NCBI RefSeq assembly: GCF_025558425.1
Contig: NZ_CP094718.1
Coordinates: 558,001-622,000, forward strand
Source of the DNA: Staphylococcus sp. IVB6240
GTDB lineage: Bacteria > Bacillota > Bacilli > Staphylococcales > Staphylococcaceae
DNA length: 64,000 nucleotides
Direction: 5' to 3'
Shown here piece after piece: positions 28,300-40,873 of this stretch (the stretch's first letter is position 1; the number at the start of each line of letters is the position of its first letter). The translations under genes and the position numbers were made by a program. The notes below the pieces were generated by a model. It saw nothing but the letters and a program-made list of their open reading frames with translations, did no database searches and was not told the DNA's origin.

Positions 28300-29673
28300 T
28301 TATAAATGTTGTTTTGCAACTTCAATTTGGTGTTTAACCGCATCTTGACCTGTTGCGCCATAACTTTTACGACGTTTAACTGCTTCATCTGGTTGAAGAT
28401 ATGTGTAAATATCTTTATCGATTTCTGGTGCTTGTGCTTGATAGACATCTAATGGTACATCAAGAAGATATAAGTTATTTTGAATAGACCAGAGTACAAG
28501 CTTACCAACAATTTCATGAGCATCTCTAAATGGAATATCTTTCATAACGAGATAGTCTGCTAACTCAGTTGCATTTGAAAAGTCTTGTCTGACAGTTGTA
28601 GCCAATCTATCTGTATTGACGGACATACTTGCTACCATACCTTCAAAGATTTTTAATGAACCTTTCAGTGTATGAACAGCATCAAATAGTCCTTCTTTAT
28701 CTTCTTGCATATCTTTGTTATATGCTAATGGCAAACCTTTTAGTGTCATTAACATACTCATCAGATGGCCAGTTGTACGACCAACTTTACCACGAATCAA
28801 CTCAGCCATATCTGGGTTTTTCTTCTGTGGCATAATGGATGAACCTGTAGAGAAAGCATCTGATAATGTGACAAACTTTGCTTCTTCTGATGACCAGAAA
28901 ATAATCTCTTCAGCAAAACGTGAGAGGTGGACCATGGTTAAGCTAATATTGTGTAATGTTTCTACGATGTAATCACGATCACTAACAGCATCTAGACTAT
29001 TTTCATAGATACCACCAAACCCAAGTAAGGATTGTGTTTCATGTCGATCGATTGGATATGTTGTACCACTTAACGCAGCAGCACCTAATGGAGATAAGTC
29101 AATACGTTTTAATGCATCTGTAAATCTCGATTTATCACGCTCTAACATCCAAAAATAAGTCATGACATGATGTGCAAATGAGATGGGCTGAGCACGTTGT
29201 AAATGTGTATAGCCAGGCATAATCGTATCAACATGTTGTTCTGCTAATGTAACAATTGTTTGTTGGAAAGAAGTGATACCTGTGATGATATTTTGAACTT
29301 CTTTTTTCGTATATAAATGCATATCTGTTGCAACTTGGTCATTACGGCTACGTCCTGTATGCAATTTACCACCAACAGAACCAATACGTTGAATGAGTTC
29401 GTGTTCGATATTGAGATGAATATCCTCGAGAGACTCTTGTAAAGGAACTTTGTTGTCGTGGATATCTTGTTGAATGACTTTAAGTTCTGAAATGATTATA
29501 GAAGCCTCGTCCTGCGTTAAAATGCCTTGATTTGCGAGCATTGTAGCATGGGCGATACTTCCTTGAATATCTTCATCTACTAAGTTTTTATCAAAGTGGA
29601 TAGATGCATTAAACGCATCTACCCAATCTTCTGGTTTTTCTTCAAATCTACCGCCCCATGCTTTTTTACTCAT
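28300..29673 (-). CDS. argH: Argininosuccinate lyase
   Basis: 457-residue fumarase/aspartase-superfamily enzyme releasing arginine and fumarate. Signature [20 protein letters not shown] contains the catalytic Ser, and [17 protein letters not shown] and [17 protein letters not shown] are conserved. The open frame extends nine codons upstream, but GGAGG at 29682-29686 fits ATG 29673 ([17 protein letters not shown]), the usual N terminus. It overlaps the argG stop by eight bases. Confidence 0.95.
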   Translation of the reverse strand: MSKKAWGGRFEEKPEDWVDAFNASIHFDKNLVDEDIQGSIAHATMLANQGILTQDEASIIISELKVIQQDIHDNKVPLQESLEDIHLNIEHELIQRIGSVGGKLHTGRSRNDQVATDMHLYTKKEVQNIITGITSFQQTIVTLAEQHVDTIMPGYTHLQRAQPISFAHHVMTYFWMLERDKSRFTDALKRIDLSPLGAAALSGTTYPIDRHETQSLLGFGGIYENSLDAVSDRDYIVETLHNISLTMVHLSRFAEEIIFWSSEEAKFVTLSDAFSTGSSIMPQKKNPDMAELIRGKVGRTTGHLMSMLMTLKGLPLAYNKDMQEDKEGLFDAVHTLKGSLKIFEGMVASMSVNTDRLATTVRQDFSNATELADYLVMKDIPFRDAHEIVGKLVLWSIQNNLYLLDVPLDVYQAQAPEIDKDIYTYLQPDEAVKRRKSYGATGQDAVKHQIEVAKQHL

Positions 29674-30868
29674 CTGCATAACCTCCGTGTAACATTGCAT
29701 TCACTTGTGTTGGTAAACCGAAAATATCGATAAAGCCAACAGCTGATTGTTGATTGAATGCATCTTCTTTTGTATAAGTTGCTAATTTTTCATTATAAAG
29801 TGTATAGTCTGATTTTCTACCATTAACAACAGCATGACCTTTGAAGAGCTTAACTCTCACATCACCTGTTACATATTTTTGTGTATGATCAATGAATGCT
29901 TTTAGGGCATCTGTAAGTGGAGAGAACCATAAACCGTTATAGACCATTTCTGATAGTTGCTTTTCTACCACTGGTTTAAAGTGTGCAACATCTTTAGAAA
30001 GTGTAATCGTTTCTAAACCTTTATGTGCTTTTAAGATCACTTCAGCACCAGGTACTTCATAAACTTCTCTTGATTTGATACCTACAAGTCTATTTTCAAT
30101 ATGGTCAATTCTTCCAATACCATGTTTTCCTGCGACATCATTTAAATGTAGAATCATATCATCTAATTCATAAGCTTTACCATCGATATGAGTAGGAAGA
30201 CCTTCTGTAAATGTAATGATAATCTCATCTGCTTCATCTGGTGTATCTTCTAATTCGTTTGTTAAATCATAAGCATCAGCAGGTGGTGCAACATATGGAT
30301 CTTCTAATACACCACATTCATTTGCACGGCCCCATAAGTTTTGGTCAATTGAGTATGGAGAATCTTTGCCAACTGGTACTGGAATGTTATGTTTTTTGGC
30401 ATATTCTAACTCTTCTTCACGGCTCCAGCCCCATTCTCTAACTGGTGCAATTACTTTTAAGTTAGGGTCTAATGCTTTAATTGCTACTTCGAAACGTACT
30501 TGGTCATTTCCTTTACCTGTACATCCGTGTGCAATTGCAACCGCATCTGTTTTATGTGCAATTTCGACGAGTTTTTTTGAAATTAAAGGTCGTGACAATG
30601 CAGATACGAGTGGGTACGTTTGTTCATACATTAAGTTACCTTTGATTGCATAGCCCACGTATTCTTCCGCGAATTCTTTTGTTGCATCAATGATGTGAGA
30701 CTCAACGGCACCCATATCTAACGCTTTTTGATAAACAACGTCTAAATCTTTTCCTTCACCAACGTCTAAGCAACATGCAACAACATCGTATCCTTGTTCA
30801 ATCAGCCATTGCACGGCCACGCTTGTATCTAAACCACCTGAATATGCTAATACTACCTTCTGTTTCAT
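29666..30868 (-). CDS. argG: Argininosuccinate synthase
   Basis: 400-residue ATP-dependent synthase joining citrulline and aspartate. The N-terminal PP-loop is [18 protein letters not shown], and [15 protein letters not shown] and [15 protein letters not shown] are signature segments. First gene of the argGH operon. AGAGGTGA precedes the ATG. Regulation: two candidate ARG boxes overlap the promoter. Confidence 0.95.
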   Translation of the reverse strand: MKQKVVLAYSGGLDTSVAVQWLIEQGYDVVACCLDVGEGKDLDVVYQKALDMGAVESHIIDATKEFAEEYVGYAIKGNLMYEQTYPLVSALSRPLISKKLVEIAHKTDAVAIAHGCTGKGNDQVRFEVAIKALDPNLKVIAPVREWGWSREEELEYAKKHNIPVPVGKDSPYSIDQNLWGRANECGVLEDPYVAPPADAYDLTNELEDTPDEADEIIITFTEGLPTHIDGKAYELDDMILHLNDVAGKHGIGRIDHIENRLVGIKSREVYEVPGAEVILKAHKGLETITLSKDVAHFKPVVEKQLSEMVYNGLWFSPLTDALKAFIDHTQKYVTGDVRVKLFKGHAVVNGRKSDYTLYNEKLATYTKEDAFNQQSAVGFIDIFGLPTQVNAMLHGGYADE

Positions 30869-30917
30869 AAAACTGTCACCTCTGTGTTTAATGTTTAATG
30901 TCTTTTGCTTAATTCGT

Positions 30918-30977
30918 ATATTAGCACGTTATGATTTATTATGCAAGTATTTAAATAAATATGCATTATTTATTATA
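30918..30977 (-). promoter_or_regulatory. argG promoter with two ArgR/AhrC-type boxes
   Basis: On the minus strand TTGCAT (30946-30941) and TAATAT (30923-30918) are 17 bases apart. TATGATTTATTATGCAAG at 30930-30947 and TATGCATTATTTATTATA at 30960-30977 each agree with TNTGNATWWWWATNCANA except at two positions. Their starts are 30 bases apart, about three helical turns. The first covers the -35 and spacer, so arginine-dependent repression is expected. Confidence 0.65.
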
Positions 30978-31003
30978 AAGATTTTTCGGACTATTCGACT
31001 TAA

Positions 31004-31032
31004 TTGAATTTAATAATATATGTTAGTAAAAT
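31004..31032 (+). promoter_or_regulatory. pgi promoter
   Basis: TTGAAT (31004-31009), 17-base spacer, TAAAAT (31027-31032); 35 bases before the pgi ATG. Confidence 0.6.
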
Positions 31033-31067
31033 AAAGGTGAGTTCAGTTAATTTAGGAGGCAAAGTGC

Positions 31068-32399
31068 ATGACACATATCCAATTTGATTACAAAAAAGCA
31101 CTACAATTCTTTGGACAACATGAATTAGATCAACAACAAGATCAAGTGAAACTGATTCATCGTACAATCCATGAAGGAACAGGCGCTGGCAATGACTTTT
31201 TAGGATGGGTTGATTTACCAGTAAATTATGATAAAGAAGAATTTGACCGTATTTTAAAAGCGGCAGAAGCCATTAAATCACATTCAGATGTATTAGTTGT
31301 GATTGGTATTGGTGGTTCATATTTAGGTGCGCGTTCAGCAATTGAAATGCTTACACCAACATTTAAAAAGAATCATGATGTACCAGAGATTATTTTTGCA
31401 GGTCATCATCTTTCTTCATCATATACACAAGAATTAATTGAGTATTTAGATGGTAAAGATTTCTCAGTAAATGTTATCTCTAAATCTGGTACAACAACAG
31501 AACCAGCTGTAGCATTCCGTCTATTCAAACAGTTGTTAGAAGAAAAATACGGTAAAGAAGAAGCTGTAAAACGTATCTTTGCAACAACTGATAAAGCTAA
31601 AGGTGCGTTAAAGCAACTTGCGACAAATGAAGGATATGAATCATTCGTTGTACCGGATGATGTGGGTGGACGTTTCTCTGTATTAACAGCAGTTGGTTTA
31701 TTACCAATCGCAGTAGCAGGAATTGATATTGCGGCAATGATGGCAGGTGCAGCTAAGGCACGTGAAGAATTATCATCTGATGATTTAACACAAAATATTG
31801 CATACCAATATGCATCTATCCGTAATATTTTATACAGTAAAGGGTATACAACAGAAATGTTGATTAACTATGAACCATCATTACAATACTTTAATGAATG
31901 GTGGAAACAATTATTTGGTGAATCTGAAGGTAAAGACTTGAAAGGTATTTATCCATCAAGCGCAAACTTCACAACAGACTTACATTCATTAGGTCAATAT
32001 GTACAAGAAGGACGTCGCTTCTTATTTGAAACAGTATTAAAAGTTGAATCACCAAAATATGACATTACGATTGAAGAAGATGCAGATGACTTAGATGGCC
32101 TAAACTACTTAGCTGGTAAAACAGTTGATGAAGTGAATACAAAAGCATTTGAAGGTACATTATTAGCACACACAGATGGTGGCGTACCAAACTTAGTCGT
32201 GACATTACCAAAATTAGATGCTGAAACTTACAGCTATCTTGTATACTTCTTTGAATTATCTGTAGCAATGAGTGGCTACCAATTAGGTGTAAATCCATTC
32301 AACCAACCAGGTGTAGAAGCATATAAACAAAATATGTTTGCATTACTTGGTAAACCAGGATTTGAAGATAAGAAAAAAGATTTAGAAGCACGTTTATAG
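31068..32399 (+). CDS. pgi: Glucose-6-phosphate isomerase
   Basis: 443-residue glycolytic isomerase of the short Firmicute type. [37 protein letters not shown] and [21 protein letters not shown] are the sugar-phosphate segments, and the catalytic Glu/His region is around [15 protein letters not shown] with [18 protein letters not shown] precedes the ATG. Single gene with its own promoter and terminator. Confidence 0.96.
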   Translation: MTHIQFDYKKALQFFGQHELDQQQDQVKLIHRTIHEGTGAGNDFLGWVDLPVNYDKEEFDRILKAAEAIKSHSDVLVVIGIGGSYLGARSAIEMLTPTFKKNHDVPEIIFAGHHLSSSYTQELIEYLDGKDFSVNVISKSGTTTEPAVAFRLFKQLLEEKYGKEEAVKRIFATTDKAKGALKQLATNEGYESFVVPDDVGGRFSVLTAVGLLPIAVAGIDIAAMMAGAAKAREELSSDDLTQNIAYQYASIRNILYSKGYTTEMLINYEPSLQYFNEWWKQLFGESEGKDLKGIYPSSANFTTDLHSLGQYVQEGRRFLFETVLKVESPKYDITIEEDADDLDGLNYLAGKTVDEVNTKAFEGTLLAHTDGGVPNLVVTLPKLDAETYSYLVYFFELSVAMSGYQLGVNPFNQPGVEAYKQNMFALLGKPGFEDKKKDLEARL

Positions 32400-32415
32400 T
32401 TGTATATATGTATGA

Positions 32416-32455
32416 AAGCACACGTTATTTATTATAGATAGCGTGTGTTTTTTTG
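32416..32455 (+). terminator. Intrinsic terminator after pgi
   Basis: CACACGTTAT (32419-32428) and ATAGCGTGTG (32438-32447), one wobble, then TTTTTTT. Confidence 0.88.
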
Positions 32456-32974
32456 CGGAGATATAAAGAATGTGTGAGAATAAGTGATTGTCTAAATGAT
32501 TGATGGTGTTTATTGTAAAGTTCTAATCTTGTAAATAGATTGATGAATGTTCCTACAAAAGCCTAAATGCGCATGTATACATTCACCTCCTTTTAATATA
32601 CTGTATTTCCGGTGGGATTGAAGTGGGTTCTCTATAAATGATAGCTATATTGATTATTGACTTCTTATGCGTTTTTTTTCAATTTTTAAGTACATATTAT
32701 CTACATTTTTAAATAACTTAAAGGGAGATCTCTATTAAATGACTCTGATGTTTAAAACTATTGAGAAATAATGAAGGGATTTGGTTCCTTTGCATATTTA
32801 TGTAACTATATTGAAATATTAGACACACAGAAAACATTAACGTTTAAATTTACATATGTGATATGATAAAAAGTACAGTTTATATGATGATGAATGACGT
32901 AAGATGACACGAGTGATTTACTCTAGCTCAAAGGCTTCATTTAATTTTAATTTTAATTTTAAGAGGTGTCAAAA
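32456..32974. other. Long intergenic stretch between pgi and spsB
   Basis: About 520 bases, AT-rich, no supported gene. S. aureus carries spsA here; I see no trace of it. A minus-strand AAAAGGAGGTGAATG at about 32580-32595 opens only nine codons. Directly before spsB is a short repeat of TTTTAA units (32939-32960). Confidence 0.5.
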
Positions 32975-33553
32975 GTGAAAAAGGAAACAATGGAATGGAT
33001 TATTTCGATAGGGTTAGCACTACTTATCGTTGGATTACTTTATACATTTATTATTAGACCTTACAACGTACAAGGTGACTCAATGGATCCAACATTAAAA
33101 GATGGTGATCGCTTAATTGTTAATAAGATTGGCAAAACGCTGGGTCACCTTGATAACGGTAATGTGATTGTCTTCCATGCTGATGAATCAGCAGACTATG
33201 TAAAACGTATTATTGGTAAACCAGGGGATCATGTCGAATATAAAAATGATCAACTTTATTTAAATGGTAAAAAAGTAGATGAACCATATCTAGCTTATAA
33301 TCTAAAACATAAAACATATGATGAAATTACCGGACCTTTAAATTCTCAAGATTTACAAGGCAGTGATGGCAAATATAAAATACCTAAAGATAAGTATTTG
33401 GTATTAGGTGATAATCGTGAGGTTAGTAAAGATAGCCGAACAATCGGTTTAATTGATAAAGATCAAATTGTTGGTAAGGTGTCATTAAGATTCTGGCCAG
33501 TAAGTGATTTTAAATTTAACTTTAATCCAGACCATACAGAAGAATCACCATAA
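32975..33553 (+). CDS. spsB: Type I signal peptidase
   Basis: 192-residue membrane-anchored signal peptidase with one N-terminal transmembrane segment (IISIGLALLIVGLLYTFII). The catalytic Ser is in QGDSMDPTLKDGD and the general-base Lys in DYVKRIIGKPGD; LVLGDNREVSKDSR is box E. It cleaves Sec and Tat signal peptides outside the membrane. The frame opens at GTG 32966, but that codon is part of the AAGAGGTG ribosome site, so GTG 32975 (MKKETMEWIIS) is the likely start. It is the catalytically competent SpsB type, not SpsA. Confidence 0.94.
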   Translation: MKKETMEWIISIGLALLIVGLLYTFIIRPYNVQGDSMDPTLKDGDRLIVNKIGKTLGHLDNGNVIVFHADESADYVKRIIGKPGDHVEYKNDQLYLNGKKVDEPYLAYNLKHKTYDEITGPLNSQDLQGSDGKYKIPKDKYLVLGDNREVSKDSRTIGLIDKDQIVGKVSLRFWPVSDFKFNFNPDHTEESP

Positions 33554-33559
33554 TTTAAG

Positions 33560-33604
33560 AAAAAGTCTAGCGAGTAATGTAGTATTTACTGGCTGGACTT
33601 TTTG
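33560..33604 (+). terminator. Intrinsic terminator after spsB
   Basis: AAAAAGTCTAGC and GGCTGGACTTTTT pair, with an inner AGTAA/TTACT extension, then T run. Confidence 0.85.
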
Positions 33605-33691
33605 CTTTCTAATGGTTAGTAAAATATTTAAGTTATCTATATTTAAGAGATATAATAATGATAATGTTATTTAAGTGTGAGGGGGAACCAT

Positions 33692-36600
33692 ATGTTTCGT
33701 GCATTTATAGGAGGCGCTGGTACAGGGAAAAGTACCGCGATGATGGATGAAATTAAAAAGAAAATAGAAGAGCGACCGATAGGAGATCCAATTGTTGTCG
33801 TGACGCCTACACAAGGAACGTATTTATATGAACAAGCTTTTGTGAGTAATCCATCACTAAAAGGGAGCTTGCGTGCAGAAGTTTTGCACTTCGAAAGATT
33901 GAGTCATCGGGTCTTTCAAGAGGTTGGTGGTGTTAGTGAAACGCGTTTATCATCAACATCGATAGAAATGATGATTTATCAGATTTTACAAGATGTTCGT
34001 AAACAATTGAAACTCTACCAATCTCAAGTAAAATATTTAGGATTTAGTACAAAAGTTCGTGAACAAATTCAAGATTTTGAAAAATATGCGATTACACCTG
34101 AAATTGTTGCAAACAGTTCAAAGAATAGTCAGTTAGCAAATAGAACACAAGATAAATTACACGATATGAGCTTAGTCTATGACACATTACAAGCACGAAT
34201 GGGCTCAGACTATTTAACAGGTGAAGGTTTGATGCAACGCTTTATATCAATGATTCCTAAGTCTGATTGGCTTCGTCGTGCAGATATTTATATTGATGGT
34301 TTTCATAACTTCTCGACACAAGAATATCAATTAATAGAGGCACTTGTGGGCCATGCAAAATCTGTGACGGTCTTATTGACGACAAATGGGGACACTGATC
34401 CATTAAGCATGTATCGTAAACCATCTGAGTCACTGTCACATTTACGTGAAATTGCCGTTCAATCAGAGAAATCATTGGAAATTATTCGTTTTAACGAGGT
34501 ACAACGCTTTAAATATCCAAGCTTAAAGGCACTTGCTACAGAATTCGATGCGCTACAACCACAAGGAATACAATCAGATGATGGTGCAGTAACTATTTTT
34601 GAAGCAACATCTGTGCGTGAAGAAGTGAATGAAATTGCACGACAAATTTTAGCAGATGTAAGGGACAATCAGTATCGTTATCGAGACATTGCAATCTTAT
34701 ATCGTGATCCAAACTATGTGTATTTATTGGAGTCCATTTTGTCACAATATGATATTCCATATAATGTGGACGTGAAGAAATCAATGGTGCATCATCCGAT
34801 TATGGAGATGTTCGTTAGTATGATTGAAGCGTTAAAAACAAATTGGCAGTTTGAACCGATGATGCGATTATTTAAAACAAATGTACTCACACAAAATATT
34901 CCTAACAGCCGCTATTTAATAGATATACTGGAAAATTATGCGATGGAACGTGGGATTTTTGGGAATCGATGGTTTGATGATAAATATTTCCAATTGGATA
35001 GCTTTAAGACAATGGGGATTAAACGTCATCGTTCAAGAACTGAGGACGAAGAAGAGACATTTCAGCGTGTCATTTTAATGAAAGAATCGGTTGTACAAAA
35101 ATTATTGCGATTAGAGCAGAAGTTATCAGAAGGTGGCCATGCTGTAGACTATGCAACGGCACTTTATGAAGTACTAGAGGCTTTTGAGTTGCCGTCACAT
35201 TTGATGACATACCGTGATGAATTAGAAGTGCATGGGCGACATGAACAAGCTGAAGAAGTGGATCAAATTTGGAAAGGATTTATTCGTATCTTAGATGAAA
35301 TTGTTGCAGTGTTTGATCAACAAGAGATGAGTCATACACGCTTTTTAGAATTGTTAAATGTTGGTTTAAATGGTCTAGAGTTTTCAATGATTCCACAAAC
35401 AATGGATCAAGTGACAATTGGAACAATGGATTTAGCTAAAGTTGATAATAAGTGTCATGTGTATCTCATAGGGATGAATGATGGGGTCTTGCCTCAAGCA
35501 ATTAATGGTAAGAGTCTCATGTCAGATGATGAGAAAAAAGCATTTGAACTTCAGACAGGTATGCAGCTTAGTCCGACTGCGGATATTTTACAAATGGATG
35601 AAGCGTTTGTTGGATATTTTGCAATGACTCGAGCATGTGAGCGACTGACAATGACATATAGTTTGATGGATAGTAGTGGTGCTGAGAAGGAAGCAAGTCC
35701 GTATTTAAATGATGTAAAAATTATTTTGCCAGCAGTTGAGATACAAAATATTTCACAATTAAATATACAAGAGGCAATGCGCTGTATTGTGCACCCACAT
35801 CAAACGAAAGTGCATTTATTTGAATCATTACGTGCATGGATGGACGGACAAGCTATTCCTGATACATGGTTCACGGCGTATGATATTATGTCGAAAGAGC
35901 CTGAATTGCGCAGAGGGATGACACACTTAACGACTGCATTAGATTATCAAAATGATACGGTGAAATTAGATCAAGAGCTCACTTATGCATTATACGGCAA
36001 AACGATTAATGCGAGTGTATCACGCTTTGAAGGATATAACAGTTGTCCTTTTAAACATTATGCGTCTCATGGATTAAGATTAAATGAACGTACAAAGTAT
36101 GAGTTGCAAAACTTTGATCTTGGCACAATTTTCCATGATGTTTTACGATATATTGCTGAAAAAGTGGAAGGTCGTTTCCAAAAGTTAACACTACAACAAA
36201 TTCAGGCATTAACTCAAGAAGCACTTGATATTTATCTACCAAAAGTACAGTTTAACCTATTAAATGCAACATCTTATTATCGTTATTTATCTCAACGTAT
36301 CGGTGCAATTGTTCAAGCGACATTGCAGGCATTACGATATCAATCAGAAAATTCACAGTTCCGACCGATTGCTTTCGAAAAAGCATTCCGTAAAAAACCA
36401 CATTCTGATGATGAATTAATCGCATCATCATTAACGACTAAGCAAGGTGTACCGATTAATATACGCGGTCAAATTGATCGTATTGATGTATTTAATAAGA
36501 ACGGAAAAAGTTTTATTAATATTATAGATTATAAGTCTTCTGAGAAAAGTTCTGAATTGGACTTAGTGAAGGTATACTATGGACTGCAAATGCAAATGAT

Positions 36601-37159
36601 GACTTATATGGATATCGCACTACAAAACAAAGTCCGATTAGGTCTAACAGATGATGTGAAACCAGGTGGCTTTTTATACATGCATGTGCATAAATTTAAA
36701 GATAAAAAACGTTCGTGGGATAAGGTAAACCCAGATGATTATGAAGCGCAATTTTTAAAATCATACAAACTGGATGGTCTACTCAATAATGACCCAGATG
36801 TGGTAGATGCCTTTGACCGTCGTTTAGAGAGTGGTTTTGGTTCGGATATTGTCCCTGTAGGAATGACCAAAGCAGGAAAGTTCAATGCCTATAGTAAAGT
36901 GGTGAATGAAGACATTATTCGCTTATTGATGCAACGAAATAAAGAAAACTTTGTAGAAACCGCTTCCCAAATTATGGACGGTCATACAGAAGTAGCGCCA
37001 TTAAAATATGACAACACACTCCCATGTCGTTTCTGTCAGTATAAATCAGTATGTCATGTCGACAGCTTGATTGATAGTGCAAAATATCGACGTGTAGATG
37101 AAAAAATTAAACCATTAGAATTACTTGCAACAAGTGACGAAGAGGAGGAGACACGATGA
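33692..37159 (+). CDS. addB: ATP-dependent helicase/nuclease subunit B (AddB/RexB)
   Basis: 1155 residues from ATG 33692 (the GTG at 33677 lies in the GAGGGGG ribosome site). N-terminal Walker [10 protein letters not shown], a degenerate helicase core, and a C-terminal RecB-type nuclease with INIIDYKSS near residue 945. Four Cys for the iron-sulfur cluster are visible: one in YNSCPF near residue 785 and three in [10 protein letters not shown] near 1110. With AddA it processes double-strand ends for RecA at Chi sites. Ends in ATGA overlap with addA. Confidence 0.95.
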   Translation: MFRAFIGGAGTGKSTAMMDEIKKKIEERPIGDPIVVVTPTQGTYLYEQAFVSNPSLKGSLRAEVLHFERLSHRVFQEVGGVSETRLSSTSIEMMIYQILQDVRKQLKLYQSQVKYLGFSTKVREQIQDFEKYAITPEIVANSSKNSQLANRTQDKLHDMSLVYDTLQARMGSDYLTGEGLMQRFISMIPKSDWLRRADIYIDGFHNFSTQEYQLIEALVGHAKSVTVLLTTNGDTDPLSMYRKPSESLSHLREIAVQSEKSLEIIRFNEVQRFKYPSLKALATEFDALQPQGIQSDDGAVTIFEATSVREEVNEIARQILADVRDNQYRYRDIAILYRDPNYVYLLESILSQYDIPYNVDVKKSMVHHPIMEMFVSMIEALKTNWQFEPMMRLFKTNVLTQNIPNSRYLIDILENYAMERGIFGNRWFDDKYFQLDSFKTMGIKRHRSRTEDEEETFQRVILMKESVVQKLLRLEQKLSEGGHAVDYATALYEVLEAFELPSHLMTYRDELEVHGRHEQAEEVDQIWKGFIRILDEIVAVFDQQEMSHTRFLELLNVGLNGLEFSMIPQTMDQVTIGTMDLAKVDNKCHVYLIGMNDGVLPQAINGKSLMSDDEKKAFELQTGMQLSPTADILQMDEAFVGYFAMTRACERLTMTYSLMDSSGAEKEASPYLNDVKIILPAVEIQNISQLNIQEAMRCIVHPHQTKVHLFESLRAWMDGQAIPDTWFTAYDIMSKEPELRRGMTHLTTALDYQNDTVKLDQELTYALYGKTINASVSRFEGYNSCPFKHYASHGLRLNERTKYELQNFDLGTIFHDVLRYIAEKVEGRFQKLTLQQIQALTQEALDIYLPKVQFNLLNATSYYRYLSQRIGAIVQATLQALRYQSENSQFRPIAFEKAFRKKPHSDDELIASSLTTKQGVPINIRGQIDRIDVFNKNGKSFINIIDYKSSEKSSELDLVKVYYGLQMQMMTYMDIALQNKVRLGLTDDVKPGGFLYMHVHKFKDKKRSWDKVNPDDYEAQFLKSYKLDGLLNNDPDVVDAFDRRLESGFGSDIVPVGMTKAGKFNAYSKVVNEDIIRLLMQRNKENFVETASQIMDGHTEVAPLKYDNTLPCRFCQYKSVCHVDSLIDSAKYRRVDEKIKPLELLATSDEEEETR

Positions 37160-40100
37160 TTCCAACGAAACCAAATGACGTACAATGGACTGATGCGCAA
37201 TGGGAAAGTATTTACGCTAAAGAGCAAGATATTCTTGTTGCGGCGGCAGCAGGGTCTGGTAAAACAGCAGTCTTAGTTGAGCGTATCATACAACGCATTA
37301 TCCGTGATGGCATCGATGTTGATCGCTTACTTGTTGTGACATTTACGAATGCAAGTGCACGTGAGATGAAGCACCGTATAGAAGCACGCATTCAACAAGC
37401 ATCATTGGACGATCCAAATAACCATCATTTGAAAAATCAACGTAGTAAAATTCATCAGGCACAGATATCAACCTTGCATAGTTTTTGTTTGAAACTGATT
37501 CAACAACATTATGATCAACTTGATATTGATCCAAACTTCCGTACAGCGAGTGAAGTTGAAAATGTACTGCTATTAGAACAAGTGATTGATGATGTTTTTG
37601 AACAACATTATGATCGATTAGACCCACATTTTGTTACATTAACCGAGCATTTGTCTTCTGATCGAAGTGATGAAGATCTTAGAAAGATTATCAAAAAACT
37701 ATATTATTTCAGTGTTGCAAATCCACAACCATTTGAGTGGCTTGATGCTTTAGATCAGCCATACCGTGAAAATGATTCACAGCAACGTTATATGTCAACG
37801 TTGAATCAGTATATCCAGTTATACTTGGAGGCAGCACGTACAATATTAGAACAAGCATATGAACAATTTGAATTAGTAGGCCCTTATGAAAAGCATATTG
37901 CATATTATGATAAACATCGTGATTTCATAAGACAGTTGATGTCAGAAACACAGATTGACAAAGCCGCTTTAAGAGCATATCAATTCACTCGAATGCCTAA
38001 TAAGCCCAAGGAAGTAAAAGAAGATGCAATGCTGAACGGCGCATATGAGAGTGCTAAAGATAGCTTTGATCGGTATAAAGACTATATTGAAAAGGCAAAA
38101 GAGCTCGTTGCACGAGATGAAGTCACTTTGGAAAAAGAGTTGGCAGATTTAGCGCCACGTGTTACTTATCTAGCTAAATTAACGAAAGACGTGATTCAAG
38201 CATTTGATGCTGCGAAACGTGCACGTAATATTATTGACTTTGCCGATTATGAACATATGGCACTACGTATTTTACTCAATGAAGATGGTTCATCATCACA
38301 AGTTGCAGAGTCGTATCGTGCACAGTTTGATGAAATATTAGTCGATGAGTATCAAGATACGAACCGTGTACAAGAGGCGATTATTTCGAGTATCAAACGA
38401 GGCGATACATCCGATGGTAATTTATTTATGGTAGGTGATGTCAAACAATCTATCTATAAATTCCGTCAAGCAGACCCAAGTTTATTTATTGGAAAATATG
38501 AAGCATTTAATCAAACTGATCAACCAAGCGGGAAACGTATTGATTTATCTCAAAACTTTCGTTCCCGTAAAGAAGTGCTCGCGACGACAAACTATTTGTT
38601 TAAACATATGATGGATCCTGCGATTGGAGAGATTGATTATGATGAAGCGGCTAGTCTATATGAAGGGGCGCCATTTGATGATGTATCATATCCAGTCCAT
38701 TTAACAGCTTTATTAAAAGATAGTTCGCGTGATATGGATAAAGGAGAGCAAGAGGCACAGCTGATCGCACAACAAGTGGAAGCGATTCTGGATAAGCAAC
38801 AAGTGTTTGATATTAAAACACAGTCGTATCGACCAGCTACATATAAAGATATTGTCATTTTAGAGGCGACCACATCTAATTCTAGAAACATTCAACAAGT
38901 CTTTAAAGACAAGAATATTCCTTTATTTGCGAAAAGTAAGCAGGGTTATTTTGAGCAAACGGAAGTACGATTGATGCTGTCATTTTTAAGAACAATCGAT
39001 AATCCGTTACAAGATATTTATCTCGTAGGGCTGATGCGTTCGATGATTTATCAATTTACTGAAGCAGAGTTGGCGCAGATTCGAGTCGTTGCACCAAATG
39101 AAGATTATTTTTATCAATCAATGCAACAATATCTCATTTCTGAAGAAGCAGCACCAGAGTTGAAAGAGAAAGTTGAACGATTTTTAGTAAATTTGGAAAG
39201 TTACCGTCGATATAGTCAATCACGTCCAGTGTATCAACTCATTGATAAGTTATTTAATGATCATTACATTACACAATATTTTAGTGGCTTAGTTGGTGGG
39301 AAAGGTCGTCGAGCCAACTTACATGGTCTTTTTAATAAAGCGATTGAGTTTGACAATTCAAGTTATCGTGGTCTCTTCCAGTTTATTCGATTTATAGATG
39401 AAATGATGGATCGAGACAAAGATTTTGGAGAAGAACATGTTATCGGGCCTAATGATGATGTTGTTAGATTGATGACAGTACATGGTAGTAAAGGTTTAGA
39501 GTTCCCATTCGTCATATATTCTGGCCTTAGTCGCCAGTTTAATAAAGGGGATTTAAACCAGCCTGTCGTTTTAAATCAATATGAAGGATTAGGTTTACAA
39601 TATTATGATACCGAGCATGGCTTGTTTTACCCGTCCTTAATCTCCATGAGTATAGATTTAATCAATCAAAAGGAATTAATCTCTGAAGAAATGCGACTCA
39701 CATATGTGGCATTAACCCGTGCAAAAGAGCAATTATATTTGATTGGAACTGTTGATGATGCAGATAAATTAGAGACATTAACAACATGGTCTGTGTCTGA
39801 TGATAGACTTGGAACGATTGAACGCTTTACCGCACGAAATGCTTTTCAATTAATATACAGTGTATTAAGCAAATATGAAGCAACACATTTATTACCACAA
39901 CAGCAATTTGTGCAAGGGAAGAATGAACTTCCAAATTATTTGAAACCTACAATTGTCATTCAACATGTAGATGCACAAGATATTCTTCCATTAGATGATG
40001 AAACATCTGAACAACAAGTAACATCGGTAGCAAAATTGAAGGAGCGTCTTCAAAGTGCATCCGTTACTTCAGATATAGAAAAAGACATTAAAACGCGTTT

Positions 40101-40791
40101 ATTATTTGAATATCCTCATATTAATGCTGTCACACATCCATCAAAACAATCTGTTTCTGAATTAAAACGTCAATTAGAAACAGAACAGGCAGATACAAAT
40201 TATGAACGTGTGCGACAATATCGTCTTGGTGCAGTGACTTACGAACGTCCTCAGTTTATGCAAGAACAAAAACGAAATGCGGCTGAACTAGGAACATTAA
40301 TGCATACGGTTATGCAACATCTACCTTTTAAAGAAGAACGTTTAACTGACCCAGAGTTATATGCATACTTTGATGACTTAGTGGCACGTGCCATTATTGA
40401 TGTAGAGGCGATTCAAGATATCAATGTTGAAGAAATAAAAGGATTTGTGCAAAGTGATTTGTATTTGCGTATTGCGAAAAGTGATGCACGCTATCATGAA
40501 TTACCTTTTATAGTGAATCAAAATGATGTAGAAAAAGGTGCAAAAGAAGATGCGATTATTCAAGGGATGATTGACCTTGTTTTTGAAGAAAATGGACAAT
40601 ATTACTTTGTGGACTATAAGACAGATGTTTTTGTACGTCGTAAGGGTATGTCTGATGAAGACTTGGCACAGCAATTGAAAGAGAAGTATCGTATTCAAAT
40701 GCAATATTATCAACAAGCATTAGAAGCGATATTGAAACAAAAAGTATCTGGCTCATTATATTTCTTTAAATTTGGTGAAATTACGATTTAA
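37156..40791 (+). CDS. addA: ATP-dependent helicase/nuclease subunit A (AddA/RexA)
   Basis: 1211-residue UvrD-like superfamily 1A helicase fused to a RecB-family nuclease. Q-motif [17 protein letters not shown], Walker [17 protein letters not shown], motif [12 protein letters not shown], motif [18 protein letters not shown], motif [19 protein letters not shown], and C-terminal nuclease motif [11 protein letters not shown]. Its ATG overlaps the addB stop by four bases, so synthesis of the two subunits is coupled. Confidence 0.96.
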   Translation: MIPTKPNDVQWTDAQWESIYAKEQDILVAAAAGSGKTAVLVERIIQRIIRDGIDVDRLLVVTFTNASAREMKHRIEARIQQASLDDPNNHHLKNQRSKIHQAQISTLHSFCLKLIQQHYDQLDIDPNFRTASEVENVLLLEQVIDDVFEQHYDRLDPHFVTLTEHLSSDRSDEDLRKIIKKLYYFSVANPQPFEWLDALDQPYRENDSQQRYMSTLNQYIQLYLEAARTILEQAYEQFELVGPYEKHIAYYDKHRDFIRQLMSETQIDKAALRAYQFTRMPNKPKEVKEDAMLNGAYESAKDSFDRYKDYIEKAKELVARDEVTLEKELADLAPRVTYLAKLTKDVIQAFDAAKRARNIIDFADYEHMALRILLNEDGSSSQVAESYRAQFDEILVDEYQDTNRVQEAIISSIKRGDTSDGNLFMVGDVKQSIYKFRQADPSLFIGKYEAFNQTDQPSGKRIDLSQNFRSRKEVLATTNYLFKHMMDPAIGEIDYDEAASLYEGAPFDDVSYPVHLTALLKDSSRDMDKGEQEAQLIAQQVEAILDKQQVFDIKTQSYRPATYKDIVILEATTSNSRNIQQVFKDKNIPLFAKSKQGYFEQTEVRLMLSFLRTIDNPLQDIYLVGLMRSMIYQFTEAELAQIRVVAPNEDYFYQSMQQYLISEEAAPELKEKVERFLVNLESYRRYSQSRPVYQLIDKLFNDHYITQYFSGLVGGKGRRANLHGLFNKAIEFDNSSYRGLFQFIRFIDEMMDRDKDFGEEHVIGPNDDVVRLMTVHGSKGLEFPFVIYSGLSRQFNKGDLNQPVVLNQYEGLGLQYYDTEHGLFYPSLISMSIDLINQKELISEEMRLTYVALTRAKEQLYLIGTVDDADKLETLTTWSVSDDRLGTIERFTARNAFQLIYSVLSKYEATHLLPQQQFVQGKNELPNYLKPTIVIQHVDAQDILPLDDETSEQQVTSVAKLKERLQSASVTSDIEKDIKTRLLFEYPHINAVTHPSKQSVSELKRQLETEQADTNYERVRQYRLGAVTYERPQFMQEQKRNAAELGTLMHTVMQHLPFKEERLTDPELYAYFDDLVARAIIDVEAIQDINVEEIKGFVQSDLYLRIAKSDARYHELPFIVNQNDVEKGAKEDAIIQGMIDLVFEENGQYYFVDYKTDVFVRRKGMSDEDLAQQLKEKYRIQMQYYQQALEAILKQKVSGSLYFFKFGEITI

Positions 40792-40810
40792 ATAAGATAA
40801 TGACAAAAAT

Positions 40811-40840
40811 TTGTGATTTATCTAAAATTTTCGTTATAAT
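40811..40840 (+). promoter_or_regulatory. Promoter of the FAH-family gene
   Basis: TTGTGA (40811-40816), 18-base spacer, TATAAT (40835-40840), in the gap after addA. Confidence 0.6.
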
Positions 40841-40873
40841 GGCAATAAGATATATGTTAGGAGTTGATAGTGA

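Noticed and set aside
32571..32595. Strong minus-strand ribosome-site-like AAAAGGAGGTGA next to an ATG, as for a small peptide gene
   Set aside because: The frame closes after nine codons, the site is too close to the ATG, and the next ATG opens only three codons.
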